Below the pieces are notes generated by a model that was not told the DNA's origin, did not search any database, and saw only the letters and a program-made list of their open reading frames with translations. Position numbers and translations under genes: made by a program. Shown in pieces: positions 43,933-52,822 of a stretch of 64,000 nt of DNA (position 1 is the first letter of the stretch; each line of letters starts with the position of its first letter). Source of the stretch: Acidihalobacter yilgarnensis (lineage in GTDB: Bacteria > Pseudomonadota > Gammaproteobacteria > DSM-5130 > Acidihalobacteraceae); the NCBI RefSeq assembly GCF_001753245.1, contig NZ_CP017415.1, forward strand, positions 1,454,501 through 1,518,500, written 5' to 3'.

Positions 43933-44008
43933 CTACGCCTGTGATGGAGATGGCTTATCCTGGTAGTGTCCGGTATGTGGCACTTGTCTGAACTGGTGCT
44001 TTCGGCCA
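43929..44008. repeat. 80-bp repeat e, copy 2
   Basis: Second copy of the repeat at 37484-37563, again fused to the same codon of an exported-gene fragment. Differences are few and are mainly transitions. Confidence 0.8.
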
Positions 44009-44224
44009 GAACCAACCAGTCAGGTGTAGTTCAGAACAGGCATTCAAAGGGCCGCTTTGTCCTCGTAAACCAGTCGAACGCAGTCTGAGAGCAGACTCCA
44101 ATATCGGTGACCCGGGGAAGCAGTTTAGATCACCCAGCTACCGGGCTGGTTAGCCGTCTAGGCTATCCAATGGCTGATGACCTGACGTGCCACCTCTAAC
44201 ATGCAAGGAATGAGATAACAGGTC

Positions 44225-44620
44225 ATGAGTTCCGATGACGACAAGAGAGGACGACACACCATTTCCCTCACGGAAGAACAGCAGCGCAAGATCGATGAAA
44301 TCCTGCAGGGAAAGGATAGCCTTTCGATTGACCACCGAGGCGAATTTATTTGGTATTGGGGTGAGTTTCAACCTGAGCGACTCGGTGGTGGATCTGCAAT
44401 ACGTGTGCAGGTAGGTACCTCGGACGATCGCATCTTCACGCTGATCAGCCCCAAAATGTTGCCTGTCGGTATTCTTGGCACAGTGCGCTACAGGGATGAA
44501 ACGAGCGGTGAAAAAAGGACTATTTTGGGAACAATCCGTCACTGTCGAACCGGGCAGCGTCAAGAGGATGCTTCAAGGGCCCGCCACCTCTGTCAATTCA
44601 TTCCCACTATCGGCGACTGA
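44225..44620 (+). CDS. Hypothetical protein, paralogue of the gene at 15016
   Basis: A 131-residue protein (LTEEQQRKIDEILQGKDSLS, then WGEFQPERL) that clearly resembles the 122-residue product of 15016-15384, but has no 66-residue partner next to it. The ATG follows an AACAGG sequence. Function unknown; its occurrence in two separate accessory islands of the same element suggests a mobile cargo family. Confidence 0.6.
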   Translation: MSSDDDKRGRHTISLTEEQQRKIDEILQGKDSLSIDHRGEFIWYWGEFQPERLGGGSAIRVQVGTSDDRIFTLISPKMLPVGILGTVRYRDETSGEKRTILGTIRHCRTGQRQEDASRARHLCQFIPTIGD

Positions 44621-44675
44621 GGGTTCTACTAACGAATGAATTCTAAAATACCTCTCGTACTTGACGACAGTTGTG

Positions 44676-44822
44676 GCGATAACTCATTCAATCACCAGCG
44701 GTTTGCCAGACTGGAAACCTTCCGCCAGCGTGATCTGGTCGCTGTGGATGGGCGCGCGGTTCAGCTACTACGACTGGATCGATTACGTGCGCTGTCGAAT
44801 GGCGGCTGAACGTGACAGCTAA
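44676..44822 (+). pseudogene. C-terminal remnant of an unidentified gene
   Basis: A frame ending at 44822 encodes LPDWKPSASVIWSLWMGARF, then SYYDWIDYVRCRMAAERDS, with GC-rich coding-like composition, but there is no start or upstream continuation. I do not recognise the family. The rest of 44620-45160 has no gene except the terminator below. Confidence 0.3.
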
Positions 44823-44872
44823 CCGAGGGATAGGTGGTTGAATCGCGCGAAATACACGAACTGGCCGCGCCT

Positions 44873-44898
44873 AAAAAAAAGCCCACCATCAGGTGGGC
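44873..44898 (-). terminator. Rho-independent terminator for the GGDEF-EAL gene
   Basis: GCCCACC-ATCA-GGTGGGC followed on the minus strand by a run of eight T. It lies about 260 bp beyond the stop codon of the GGDEF-EAL gene. Confidence 0.8.
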
Positions 44899-45159
44899 TA
44901 ATCAGTAATACAGTGACGGGGTAAGGAAGGGAGGTCACTGCCCCGCAATTTTCCCATGGATAGACAGCGGCGGGCAACCCGCATAAATCGCGTATCAAGA
45001 AGGCCTCGACGAATGGGGCCAAAACGAGAGATGCCATGGCTTGTCGGCACACCAGCGCGCCAGGGACATAAGCCTACGTTTTCGCCTCCTGACCGAAAGA
45101 ACACACCTGAACTGCATCGCAGAACATGACTTGGCATCAAAAAACGTACATGCTGAATA

Positions 45160-47805
45160 CTATGCCTGACAGGCCAAAGCATTTTTTCGGATTACATCTT
45201 CGAGCAGCGCATCTAGGGTTGCGGATGCACGTTCAAACTCGAGTATCTTTTCCGCACTGACGCCCTCTTTGGCGAGGATGGTCAAAAGTACGTCGTGGTA
45301 ACGATGATGCGCCACATCCAGCTCGGATCCCGCATGTCCCAAACGTTCTAGCAGGCCCGGTACAATAACCTGGCCCAAAAGTGATTCCTCTGACGAACTC
45401 TGCAGAAAGCCTGGATTTTGGGTGAGCAAGTGGTGAAAGAAATAATCCCGCTGACGATGCGCCGCATACAGACCCAATAAGGTATTCGGACCCTCTATGG
45501 GCGGTTGATAATGGTGGTACCACTCAAGAAACTGATTGCCGGGCATGGGGCGTGCAATCGCATAACCCTGCGCCTTGGGGACATGTAATCCCTGCAACGC
45601 ATCCAGAATCGACAGGGTCTCAACGCCTTCTGCGATGAAGTCGATCTCGAGCACCTCGGCAATGCCCATCAACGCCTCGATAAAGATCAGGTCCTCTGGA
45701 TGGCTGCAAAGCTCGCGCACAAAGCCCTGATCAAGCTTCACGCTGTCCACGGGCAGGTCCTTAAGGCGGAGCAAGGTGGAATAGGCGCTGCCGATGTCAT
45801 CCAAGGCAAATCTGATACCACGAGATTTGAGTGCCAGCATGCTATCGATTGTATTTTCCAGAGGGATATCCCCCTCGGTTTCAAGCACCTCCAGAATCAA
45901 TCGATGAGGTGGTAACCGCATCTCGCCGATTGTGCTCAGCAGGCGATCAAGCCATGGCCCTCTCATGAGCAATGAGGGTGGCAGGTTGACCGAAACACTC
46001 AATTCGCTGAGCCCAGCCCGATCCCAGACCTGCACATCGGTATCCACCTGTCTCAAGACCTGTCGGACCAAATGATATTGGTCTTCGGATGTATCGAGGT
46101 CGGGCAAGAATTGTGCGGGCTCGCTGATCACGCCGGTTTGGCGGTCGATCAGTCGCGCCAGGGCTTCGACGCCGACAATTTGTCGCGTTTGCAGGTCCAG
46201 GATCGGTTGATAGTAGACGTGTAACTCACCCGCCTCGAGTCGCCTGCGGGTATGCAGATGTCGCTTGCTTTGCTCCCCATCGTGCTCGTACAAGGCCCAG
46301 AAATGTTGCCGGGTATTTTTATGCTTTTTACTGTGGTAGAGCGCTTGATCCGCGTGGCGCAATAGGGTATCGGCCTCCGCATCATCGAAGGGATAGATGC
46401 TCAGGCCCAGGCTGGCTGCTACAACAATGCGCTCACCCGCCTCGATCAGGATCGGCTCTGCCAGCTCCTGCTGCAGGCGTTCCAATGCGGTCATGAGGTC
46501 GTCGATATCTTCAAGGTCCTCGAACAGCAGTACAAATTCATCGCCACCGAGCCGGACGATATAGTCGGTTTCCCGCATGCTTTGCCGTAAGACATCTCCG
46601 AGTGCCCGTAAAAGTCGGTCGCCACCGGCATGACCATAGCGATCGTTCACGTCCTTGAAGTCGTCCAGATCAAAAAGCCCCACGGCCAATAGGCGCTCCC
46701 GGCGTCGAGCTCTGGCCAAGGCTAGTGTCAGATGTTCTGCCAAGGCGACACGATTGGGTAGCTGTGTGAGGGGATCATGCCGCGCGATCCAGACATGCCG
46801 ATCTCGTTCTGCGGCCAACGACAAGGCATGCTGCCGTTCGCGTGAGAACAATCGGGCGATCAGCGCCATGAAACCGATCAGGCTTACAAGCCCCACGCCT
46901 AGAATGGGGAGCAGGTGATGCCACCATAGAGACCAGACGCGGGATAGTGGCAGGCTGACGAAGGCGACGGCCGGAATCTGGGCCAGCCGTGCATAGGCGC
47001 CGATGCGATCACGGCCATCAACCTCGACGCGGCCACTGTACGGACCTTCCAATCGCTCAGGATGACGCATCACCGCCTCGACCAGGCTACCCCGGTACCG
47101 TCTGCCATAGAGCGTGGTCATCGAGCCGGGCTCTGGCAAGCGTGCCAGTACGTAGCCATCCGTGCGCAACAGACCTAATCCTGTCTCGGGGAGCAGCGAC
47201 ATGCTGGCCCATTGCCCGGTGAGCAAATCGACTGGCAGGTTGGCTTGCAAAAGGGCGATTGGCTGACCCGTAGATGAATGCAGTGCATAAAGGACCGTGA
47301 GGTGCCAGCCGTGATAGATCAAGCCACGTTGTGTGCGGCCCAATTGCAAACCGTTACCCCGCAGGGCTTGCCTCACTTCTTCCCGAGTGCGAGGGGAGAT
47401 GTTTGGTAAGGGTGTGCCGAAAGGCGCTGCAGTATTGAGCAGCATCCGCCCGGTGGGACCATACAAGATCAAGTTGGCGATATAGGGGTGGGATCTTAAA
47501 TATCCGGCCAACGCGATATAGTCAGCGCTGGTAGGTTGAGATGTCGCGACATTCAACTGTTCGGCAAGGTTGGGCAGGCCGACCCTTAGGGATGTCAACA
47601 GGGTATTGGCGCTATTGGCGACGAATTCGGCCTGGATGCGCAATTGTGAAGCGATATCCTCTCGTGTCCGTTGCCATGACTCTATCCCAAATAGGGATGT
47701 ACCCAGCACAGCGGCAAGTACGGTTAACCCACCGACGAGCCAAGCCAATTTGAGGCGAGGCGATTCGTGAGATGTTGGCAAGGGGCGATAAGGCTGCAAT
47801 ATCAA
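45160..47805 (-). CDS. Membrane GGDEF-EAL cyclic-di-GMP enzyme
   Basis: An 881-residue protein: N-terminal transmembrane helix (about 20-45), periplasmic sensor domain of the Cache type (about 46-300), second helix (about 297-320, LPILGVGLVSLIGFMALIA), a GGDEF domain with intact VRLGGDEFVLLFED (about 415-430), an EAL domain with VGVEALARL (about 544-552) and conserved downstream acidic motifs, and a helical C-terminal extension of about 110 residues. Both catalytic sites look intact. Probably controls adhesion or motility, which could bear on biofilm mating. Confidence 0.88.
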   Translation of the reverse strand: MILQPYRPLPTSHESPRLKLAWLVGGLTVLAAVLGTSLFGIESWQRTREDIASQLRIQAEFVANSANTLLTSLRVGLPNLAEQLNVATSQPTSADYIALAGYLRSHPYIANLILYGPTGRMLLNTAAPFGTPLPNISPRTREEVRQALRGNGLQLGRTQRGLIYHGWHLTVLYALHSSTGQPIALLQANLPVDLLTGQWASMSLLPETGLGLLRTDGYVLARLPEPGSMTTLYGRRYRGSLVEAVMRHPERLEGPYSGRVEVDGRDRIGAYARLAQIPAVAFVSLPLSRVWSLWWHHLLPILGVGLVSLIGFMALIARLFSRERQHALSLAAERDRHVWIARHDPLTQLPNRVALAEHLTLALARARRRERLLAVGLFDLDDFKDVNDRYGHAGGDRLLRALGDVLRQSMRETDYIVRLGGDEFVLLFEDLEDIDDLMTALERLQQELAEPILIEAGERIVVAASLGLSIYPFDDAEADTLLRHADQALYHSKKHKNTRQHFWALYEHDGEQSKRHLHTRRRLEAGELHVYYQPILDLQTRQIVGVEALARLIDRQTGVISEPAQFLPDLDTSEDQYHLVRQVLRQVDTDVQVWDRAGLSELSVSVNLPPSLLMRGPWLDRLLSTIGEMRLPPHRLILEVLETEGDIPLENTIDSMLALKSRGIRFALDDIGSAYSTLLRLKDLPVDSVKLDQGFVRELCSHPEDLIFIEALMGIAEVLEIDFIAEGVETLSILDALQGLHVPKAQGYAIARPMPGNQFLEWYHHYQPPIEGPNTLLGLYAAHRQRDYFFHHLLTQNPGFLQSSSEESLLGQVIVPGLLERLGHAGSELDVAHHRYHDVLLTILAKEGVSAEKILEFERASATLDALLEDVIRKNALACQA

Positions 47806-47912
47806 GTCCTAATGACGAACCGCCCCAGGTTCTGTGGAGGTTATGAGGCTTAAGTCATGCTGCGATGGTGTCTTGAATCGCCCCGGGTATCGCGGAGGCT
47901 GTTTGGTTTAAG

Positions 47913-48104
47913 TTAAGCAGCTACCGCTGTTTGACGGTTGAGTTGCTCGTAATAGTTTGCCTCAGCTTCTGCGGGAGGTATATGACCCAGTGGTCCCATC
48001 AATCTTTGATGGTTAAACCACGAGACCCATTCCAAGGTCGCCAGTTCCACAGATTCCCGCGTCTTCCAAGGCCCTCGACGATGGATAAGTTCGGCCTTAT
48101 ACAG
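47913..48104 (-). pseudogene. Truncated IS3-family transposase (OrfB C-terminus)
   Basis: The last 60 or so residues of an IS3-type DDE transposase remain (YKAELIHRRGPWKTRESVEL, then SWFNHQRLMGPLGHIPPAEA). Upstream of residue KAEL the similarity stops. The adjoining terminal repeat (gaatcgccccgggtatcgcg, 47874-47893) is present, and a second IS3-like end (gaaccgccccaggtt, about 47815) lies beyond it, so two elements left scars here. Confidence 0.8.
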
Positions 48105-48362
48105 CTTCTGCCGATTTCTAGGGCTAAGCCCGGATGGCCGGGTAAGGTCAACCCGATTCGTGACTCTTTGTTGTCTGCGTCCTTGACGGGCACGCCGCGC
48201 AAACCGCGGCAACCCGCTGGCCGAAGGCGAGGCGCGTTTGAATCTGTCTGGGATTGGTAAGCATTCGACAAACTTCGTCTCAACATCCTAAACATTTACA
48301 GAGCATGTCCGATAAGATTACTCAATGCATGGTATTTTCACCGCGACCTCGAGAGCATATAA

Positions 48363-49988
48363 GTGAAAAAAAACTTCCCAATCAACCGCACCGAGCACAC
48401 CTTTAGACCGGATGAACTACTGATTTCATCTACCGATCTCGCTGGTGTTATTCGCTACAGCAACGAAGCATTCGCCAAAGTTGCTGGCTTTCCGGTCAAT
48501 GAATTGATAGGTAAAAGTCATAACGTCGTCCGCCATCCGAGCATGCCGCAGGCGGCCTTTTCTGATCTGTGGGCATCCATCAAGGCCGGGCGCCCATGGA
48601 TGGGGTTGGTACAGAATCGCAGCAAGGACGGAGGCTTTTACTGGGTCGATGCATACATCACACCGGTTTACGAAAAGGGCTCTTGCATTGGCTACGAGTC
48701 GGTCCGTGTACGACCCCAATCGGAAGATCGGGCGCGGGCTGAAAATCTGTATAAGCGTCTAGGTCCTGCGGCTACCCGAGACGGCACCGGGGTTTCATCT
48801 GAGCAGGCCGGCAAGGTTGCTGCAAAGCTGGGTCAGGTGCGTTGGCTGGACAGTGTGCTGAATCGCATGCAGCTCACGGGAGCCTTGGCATCACTGCTGA
48901 TCGTGGCACTGACGTTGCTGCCATTCTCGCGCACCATGCTGACGATCGGTGATGTGCTGGTCGGCATCCTCAGCGTTTTTTTTGCCTGGTTTTTTTCCCG
49001 GCCCTTGAGAAAAGTGGATCACTGGATTCGGCAAGAGGTGGTCGACAACCCGATTATGCAGGCGGTCTACAGCGGACAGAAAGGAGAACCTGGGCGGATC
49101 GAACTTGCGATTCGCCTTCTGCAGGCCGGTCAACACACAATCCTCGGTCGATTGGGCGAAGAAGCCGAGAAGTTACGCGAGGCTGCAGAGGCCTCCGCCC
49201 TGGAGTTGGGGCGCGTAGTTGAACAGGTCAATCTTCAGCACAACCAAACCGACCAGCTGGCGACTGCCATGAACGAAATGGCAGCCACTTTCCTTGAGGT
49301 CGCGCGTAATACGACTGCAGCGGCTGATGCGGCTCAAAAGTCCAGGAGAGAGACAGAAAATGGCACGCGTGTGGCCAACGACTTTTCAGCCGTGATCGGA
49401 CAGATTGCAGAACAGATTACCTTTGCGGCGGGCGCAATGGAACAACTTCTGGCCAATAGCGAAAGCATCTACAAAGTAACGGATCTCATTACCAAGATAT
49501 CCGAGCAAACTAATCTGCTAGCACTCAATGCCTCGATCGAGGCGGCGCGGGCCGGTGAACATGGGCGTGGGTTTGCAGTCGTGGCTAGTGAAGTGAGCGA
49601 TCTCGCCAAGAAAACGAATCAAGCAACCAAAGACATACGCGCGCAGCTGGGAGAGTTCAAGAAAACACTCAGTAACAGTGCAGAGAACATGCGCACCAGC
49701 CGTGCAATGTCGGATGAAGGTGTCCAGCGGGTCGGGGATGTGACCGCGGCCTTATCGGCCATTTCAGAGGCAGTCGAGACAATCAGTAGCATGAGCACAC
49801 AAATCGCCACGGCCACAGAAGAGCAGAGTGCGGTTGCGGAAGAGATTAATCAGAATGTGGTTCATATTCGCGATGGGGCGGTACGCATAAACGATTCGGC
49901 CATAAAATCTCGCGATCTGTCTGACGACTTGATTACCCTCTCCGGCGATTTGGACTCGCTGGTCTCTCGCTTCAAAAGAGTTCGCTAG
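48363..49988 (+). CDS. PAS-containing methyl-accepting chemotaxis protein (Aer-like)
   Basis: A 541-residue chemoreceptor: an N-terminal PAS domain (about 12-120, [20 protein letters not shown]), two hydrophobic segments (about 178-200 and 197-215), then a signalling domain with the hairpin tip [20 protein letters not shown] (about 381-400). This layout matches Aer-type redox/oxygen sensors. The start is a GTG; no better ATG is available upstream. No che genes lie in the window, so it would work through host chemotaxis proteins. Confidence 0.88.
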   Translation: MKKNFPINRTEHTFRPDELLISSTDLAGVIRYSNEAFAKVAGFPVNELIGKSHNVVRHPSMPQAAFSDLWASIKAGRPWMGLVQNRSKDGGFYWVDAYITPVYEKGSCIGYESVRVRPQSEDRARAENLYKRLGPAATRDGTGVSSEQAGKVAAKLGQVRWLDSVLNRMQLTGALASLLIVALTLLPFSRTMLTIGDVLVGILSVFFAWFFSRPLRKVDHWIRQEVVDNPIMQAVYSGQKGEPGRIELAIRLLQAGQHTILGRLGEEAEKLREAAEASALELGRVVEQVNLQHNQTDQLATAMNEMAATFLEVARNTTAAADAAQKSRRETENGTRVANDFSAVIGQIAEQITFAAGAMEQLLANSESIYKVTDLITKISEQTNLLALNASIEAARAGEHGRGFAVVASEVSDLAKKTNQATKDIRAQLGEFKKTLSNSAENMRTSRAMSDEGVQRVGDVTAALSAISEAVETISSMSTQIATATEEQSAVAEEINQNVVHIRDGAVRINDSAIKSRDLSDDLITLSGDLDSLVSRFKRVR

Positions 49989-50096
49989 AACAGCTTGCTC
50001 TCGAACTGAACTTCAGCGGGATATTTGTTGGATGGCTGCATGGCTCGTGCTCTCAAGTGTTGAAGCCCCGGGTGGGTGTCGATTGTATGTTGCTTT

Positions 50097-50122
50097 GCAT
50101 TGTACTATATTGAGTACAATGC
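50097..50122 (+). promoter_or_regulatory. Perfect operator palindrome upstream of yefM
   Basis: GCATTGTACT-ATATTG-AGTACAATGC has ten-base perfect arms and overlaps the likely -10 region. YefM-type antitoxins bind palindromes with a TGTAC core, so this is very probably the autoregulatory site. Confidence 0.75.
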
Positions 50123-50143
50123 TCAGAGACACTGAGGACCGCC

Positions 50144-50401
50144 ATGGACGCTATCACCTACAGCTATACCCGCCAGCATTTGGCGAAGGTCATGAATCAA
50201 GTTGACGATGATCGCACGCCTGTACTGATTACACGCCAGAACGGAAAGCCCGTGGTGATGATGTCACTGCAGGACTTTAACGCGCTGGAAGAAACCGCCT
50301 ATCTGATGCGTAGCCCAAGAAACGCCAAACGTTTGTTAGCCTCCATAGAACAACTGGCCACCAATGGAGGGAAGGCAAGAAGCCTCGTCGATGCCGATTA
50401 A
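50144..50401 (+). CDS. yefM: YefM antitoxin
   Basis: An 85-residue Phd/YefM-family antitoxin (YSYTRQHLAKVMNQVDDDRT, VLITRQNGKPVVMMSLQDFN, EETAYLMRSPRNAKRLL). The YLLRSPxNxxRL-like tail binds YoeB. It overlaps yoeB by eleven bases. Confidence 0.93.
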   Translation: MDAITYSYTRQHLAKVMNQVDDDRTPVLITRQNGKPVVMMSLQDFNALEETAYLMRSPRNAKRLLASIEQLATNGGKARSLVDAD

Positions 50402-50645
50402 ATTCTCCGATGAGGCTTGGGAGGACTACCTGTTCTGGCAGGCAAACGACAAAGCCGTTCTTAAGCGCATTAACCGATTGATTCAGGCGATTCAGCGTTC
50501 GCCTTTCGAGGGGATTGGGAAACCCGAGGCGCTAAGGCATAATCTCTCTGGGTTCTGGTCACGTCGGATCAACGATGAGCATCGTCTTGTCTATGCCATC
50601 CAGGGAAATTCGATATTGATCGCCCAGTGTCGCTATCATTACTAA
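50391..50645 (+). CDS. yoeB: YoeB toxin
   Basis: An 84-residue RelE-superfamily ribosome-dependent mRNA interferase (SDEAWEDYLFWQANDKAVLK, FEGIGKPEALRHNLSGFWSR, RINDEHRLVYAI, ending CRYHY). All conserved YoeB landmarks, including the Glu, Arg and C-terminal His-Tyr, are present. The start at 50391 matches the family length. Confidence 0.93.
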   Translation: MPIKFSDEAWEDYLFWQANDKAVLKRINRLIQAIQRSPFEGIGKPEALRHNLSGFWSRRINDEHRLVYAIQGNSILIAQCRYHY

Positions 50646-50700
50646 ATTCATCCAAGAAAGTCAGTGAATTCATTAAAACAAGAACGCGACGGGTTATTTC

Positions 50701-50985
50701 ATGACAAGAGCCGAACTGATCAGTGTCATCGCCAAAAAACATGAGTATTTGAAGAATACAAACGATGTCGACCTTGCGGTAAAGTGCCTGTTGGAGCAAA
50801 TGAGTGCAGCGCTCGAATCGGGCGATCGAATAGAGATTCGTGGATTCGGTAGCTTTTCCGTGCGTTATAACCTGCCTCGTATCGGTCGAAATCCAAGGGA
50901 CGGCTCTGAGGTCTCGGTGCCCGGTAAACACGCGCCACACTTCAAACCCGGGAAGGAATTGCGAGACCGTGTCAATTACATGTAA
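50701..50985 (+). CDS. ihfB: Integration host factor beta subunit
   Basis: A 94-residue HU/IHF-family DNA-bending protein: [54 protein letters not shown] and [10 protein letters not shown] match IHF-beta. IHF needs an alpha partner, not seen here and probably supplied by the host. A mobile copy could assist integration, transfer-origin activity or regulation of the element. Confidence 0.9.
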   Translation: MTRAELISVIAKKHEYLKNTNDVDLAVKCLLEQMSAALESGDRIEIRGFGSFSVRYNLPRIGRNPRDGSEVSVPGKHAPHFKPGKELRDRVNYM

Positions 50986-51282
50986 CTACTCACTCATGCC
51001 CAAAAAACATGAATAACAGGGCAGTCTTTATTTGGCCAATATCTCCCATCCTTTCCCTGTGGATAATAATGTCCGTGAGTAGCGTTATTCGGCTTGTGTG
51101 GGCGCCGAGGTAGCCGCAGCGGACGGGTCGCTCTGCGGCAGCGCCCCACAAGTCGGCGCCTGCGATTAATGAATTACATTCACAGCGTTACACAACGTGT
51201 TGGGTGGAGTTACGTTAAATTACCTGACTGTCGCTGATCGTAAGCACGCACTTATCCAAATCGAAAGCAGTCGTTCGCTCTC
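50986..51282. other. Non-coding region containing a nested hairpin
   Basis: No gene is seen. From about 51238 onward the sequence is the start of a direct repeat shared with the vapC region at 40943. Confidence 0.6.
51093..51152. repeat. 60-nt nested inverted repeat
   Basis: Outer arms CTTGTGTGGGCGC and the complement in GCGCCCCACAAG (one mismatch), inner arms GCCGCAG and CTGCGGC (perfect). It could fold as a long cruciform or RNA hairpin. No T-tract follows, so it is not a normal terminator. Confidence 0.7.
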
Positions 51283-51646
51283 TCAAGTACTTTGGTTGGA
51301 ATTCTGAGCGCCAAAAATTGAAACGCCTGCGGCTGTGGCGGCCTTCTCCAAGCCTGCATCAAGTGTTGCCAACGGCAAGCCTGTCCGTAGTGACAACTCC
51401 AGATAAGCCGCATCGTAGGACGAGAATTTATAACGGCGAGCGAGATTCAATGTATCGCCCAGGGCCTGTGCTGCTGTGGCTTGGTCAACTGAGATGTTAA
51501 GGCGCTCAAGCACCGCAATGTACCGCTGCGAGTCGGTTTCGGTCACAACCGCTTTAGATTCAAGCTTGGCAACCACGTTGGAAACCTCTAGTGCAAACAG
51601 AGAGGGCACGACTGCCGGTGATTGTTTGAGGGCACCCAGCGTAGAG
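51283..51646 (-). pseudogene. 5'-truncated copy of vapC
   Basis: Residues from STLGALKQSPAVVPSLFALE to the end are nearly identical to the VapC at 40988-41431, with matching 3' flank, but the first 27 codons, including the first catalytic Asp, and the antitoxin gene are gone. The break is at about 51646, where a GNAT-toxin fragment begins on the other strand. Direct repeats of about 400 bp with the intact copy 10 kb away. Confidence 0.85.
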
Positions 51647-52032
51647 AGAGCACATCCATCCGCTTGAGAAGGCGCACGACCGCAAGTCCTTCGATTGCGG
51701 TAACGAAGACCTGAATCGCTATCTGTGCAAGCAGGCGAGGCAAGACGCTGAAAAGCGCGTCGCCGCGCCTTTCGTGCTGACGCAGCCGGGTAGCCCGAAA
51801 GTGCTCGGTTTCTACACGCTGTCCTCATCCATCATCCCGGTTGGCGAGCTACCGGAGGAACTGATGAAGCGGCTTCCGCGTTACGGGCAACTGCCGGTCA
51901 CGTTGCTCGGCAGGCTGGCTGTGGACTGCGTATTTCGCGTGATTCGGCCACCTGTTTCGCATTTATTCGGCCACCTGTTTCACGGTGATTCGGCCGGGGC
52001 AGTCGGAGCGAAGCGACGCAGGGTTTGCATTG

Positions 52033-52791
52033 TTACTCGGAGTCGGTGGAGACGGTCAAGTTCCTGGCTCGCCGTTTGCGCATTGATTCGCCCTTGAGGG
52101 TGATTCGATAGCCGTTGTGCACGAGGCGGTCGAGGATGGCATCGGCTAGGGTGGGATCGCCGATGATCTCGTGCCAGTGCTCGACCGGTAACTGGCTGGT
52201 CACGAGCGTGGCGCGCTGGCCGTGGCGGTCGTCGAGCAGTTCCAGCAGATCACGCCGTGCGGTGGCGTCCAGCGGGCCGAGGCCCCAGTCGTCGAGCACG
52301 ATCAAGTCGGTTTTGGCGAGGCTGGCCATGAGCTTGGGGAAGCGCCCATCGGCGTGGGCGAGTTGCAGATCCTCGAACAGCCTGGGGGCCCGCAGGTAGC
52401 GAGTGGTAAAACCCTGCCGACAGGCCTGCTGGGCGAGTGCACAGGCGATCCAGGTCTTGCCCACGCCGGTGGGACCCAGGAGCAGCAGATTGAGACCCTC
52501 ACGGATCCATTGGCCGGTGGCCAGTTGGGTGATCAGGCCTTTGTCGAGGCCACGCCGGGTGCGGTAGTCGATGTCCTCCAGGCAGGCGTTTTGTTTGAGC
52601 TTGGCCTGGCGCAACCGCGTCTGTAGACGGCGATCCTCACGCTCGGTCAGTTCGCGGTCGGCGAGTAGGCCGAGGCGTTCCTCGAAGCTCAGGTCTTCGA
52701 TCTCGGGCAAGGCGAGTTGGTCACGCAGCGCCTTGTGCATGCCGGTCAGGCGCAGTTGCTGGAGCTTGTCCAGGGTGGGATGGTGCAACAT
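52033..52791 (-). CDS. istB: IS21 helper ATPase IstB
   Basis: A 252-residue AAA+ ATPase: an N-terminal helical part (LDKLQQLRLTGMHKALRDQL), Walker A LLGPTGVGKTW (about 106-115) and Walker B DLIVLDDWGLGPL. IstB organises target DNA for IstA. I chose the ATG at 52791 because the family protein begins there. Confidence 0.93.
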   Translation of the reverse strand: MLHHPTLDKLQQLRLTGMHKALRDQLALPEIEDLSFEERLGLLADRELTEREDRRLQTRLRQAKLKQNACLEDIDYRTRRGLDKGLITQLATGQWIREGLNLLLLGPTGVGKTWIACALAQQACRQGFTTRYLRAPRLFEDLQLAHADGRFPKLMASLAKTDLIVLDDWGLGPLDATARRDLLELLDDRHGQRATLVTSQLPVEHWHEIIGDPTLADAILDRLVHNGYRITLKGESMRKRRARNLTVSTDSE

Positions 52792-52822
52792 GGTGTGTGT
52801 CCCTTGTTGGATGGGTGAAGGA

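Noticed and set aside
51093-51152. Integron attC site
   Set aside because: The outer arms lack the GTTRRRY and RYYYAAC core sites, and no integrase lies nearby.
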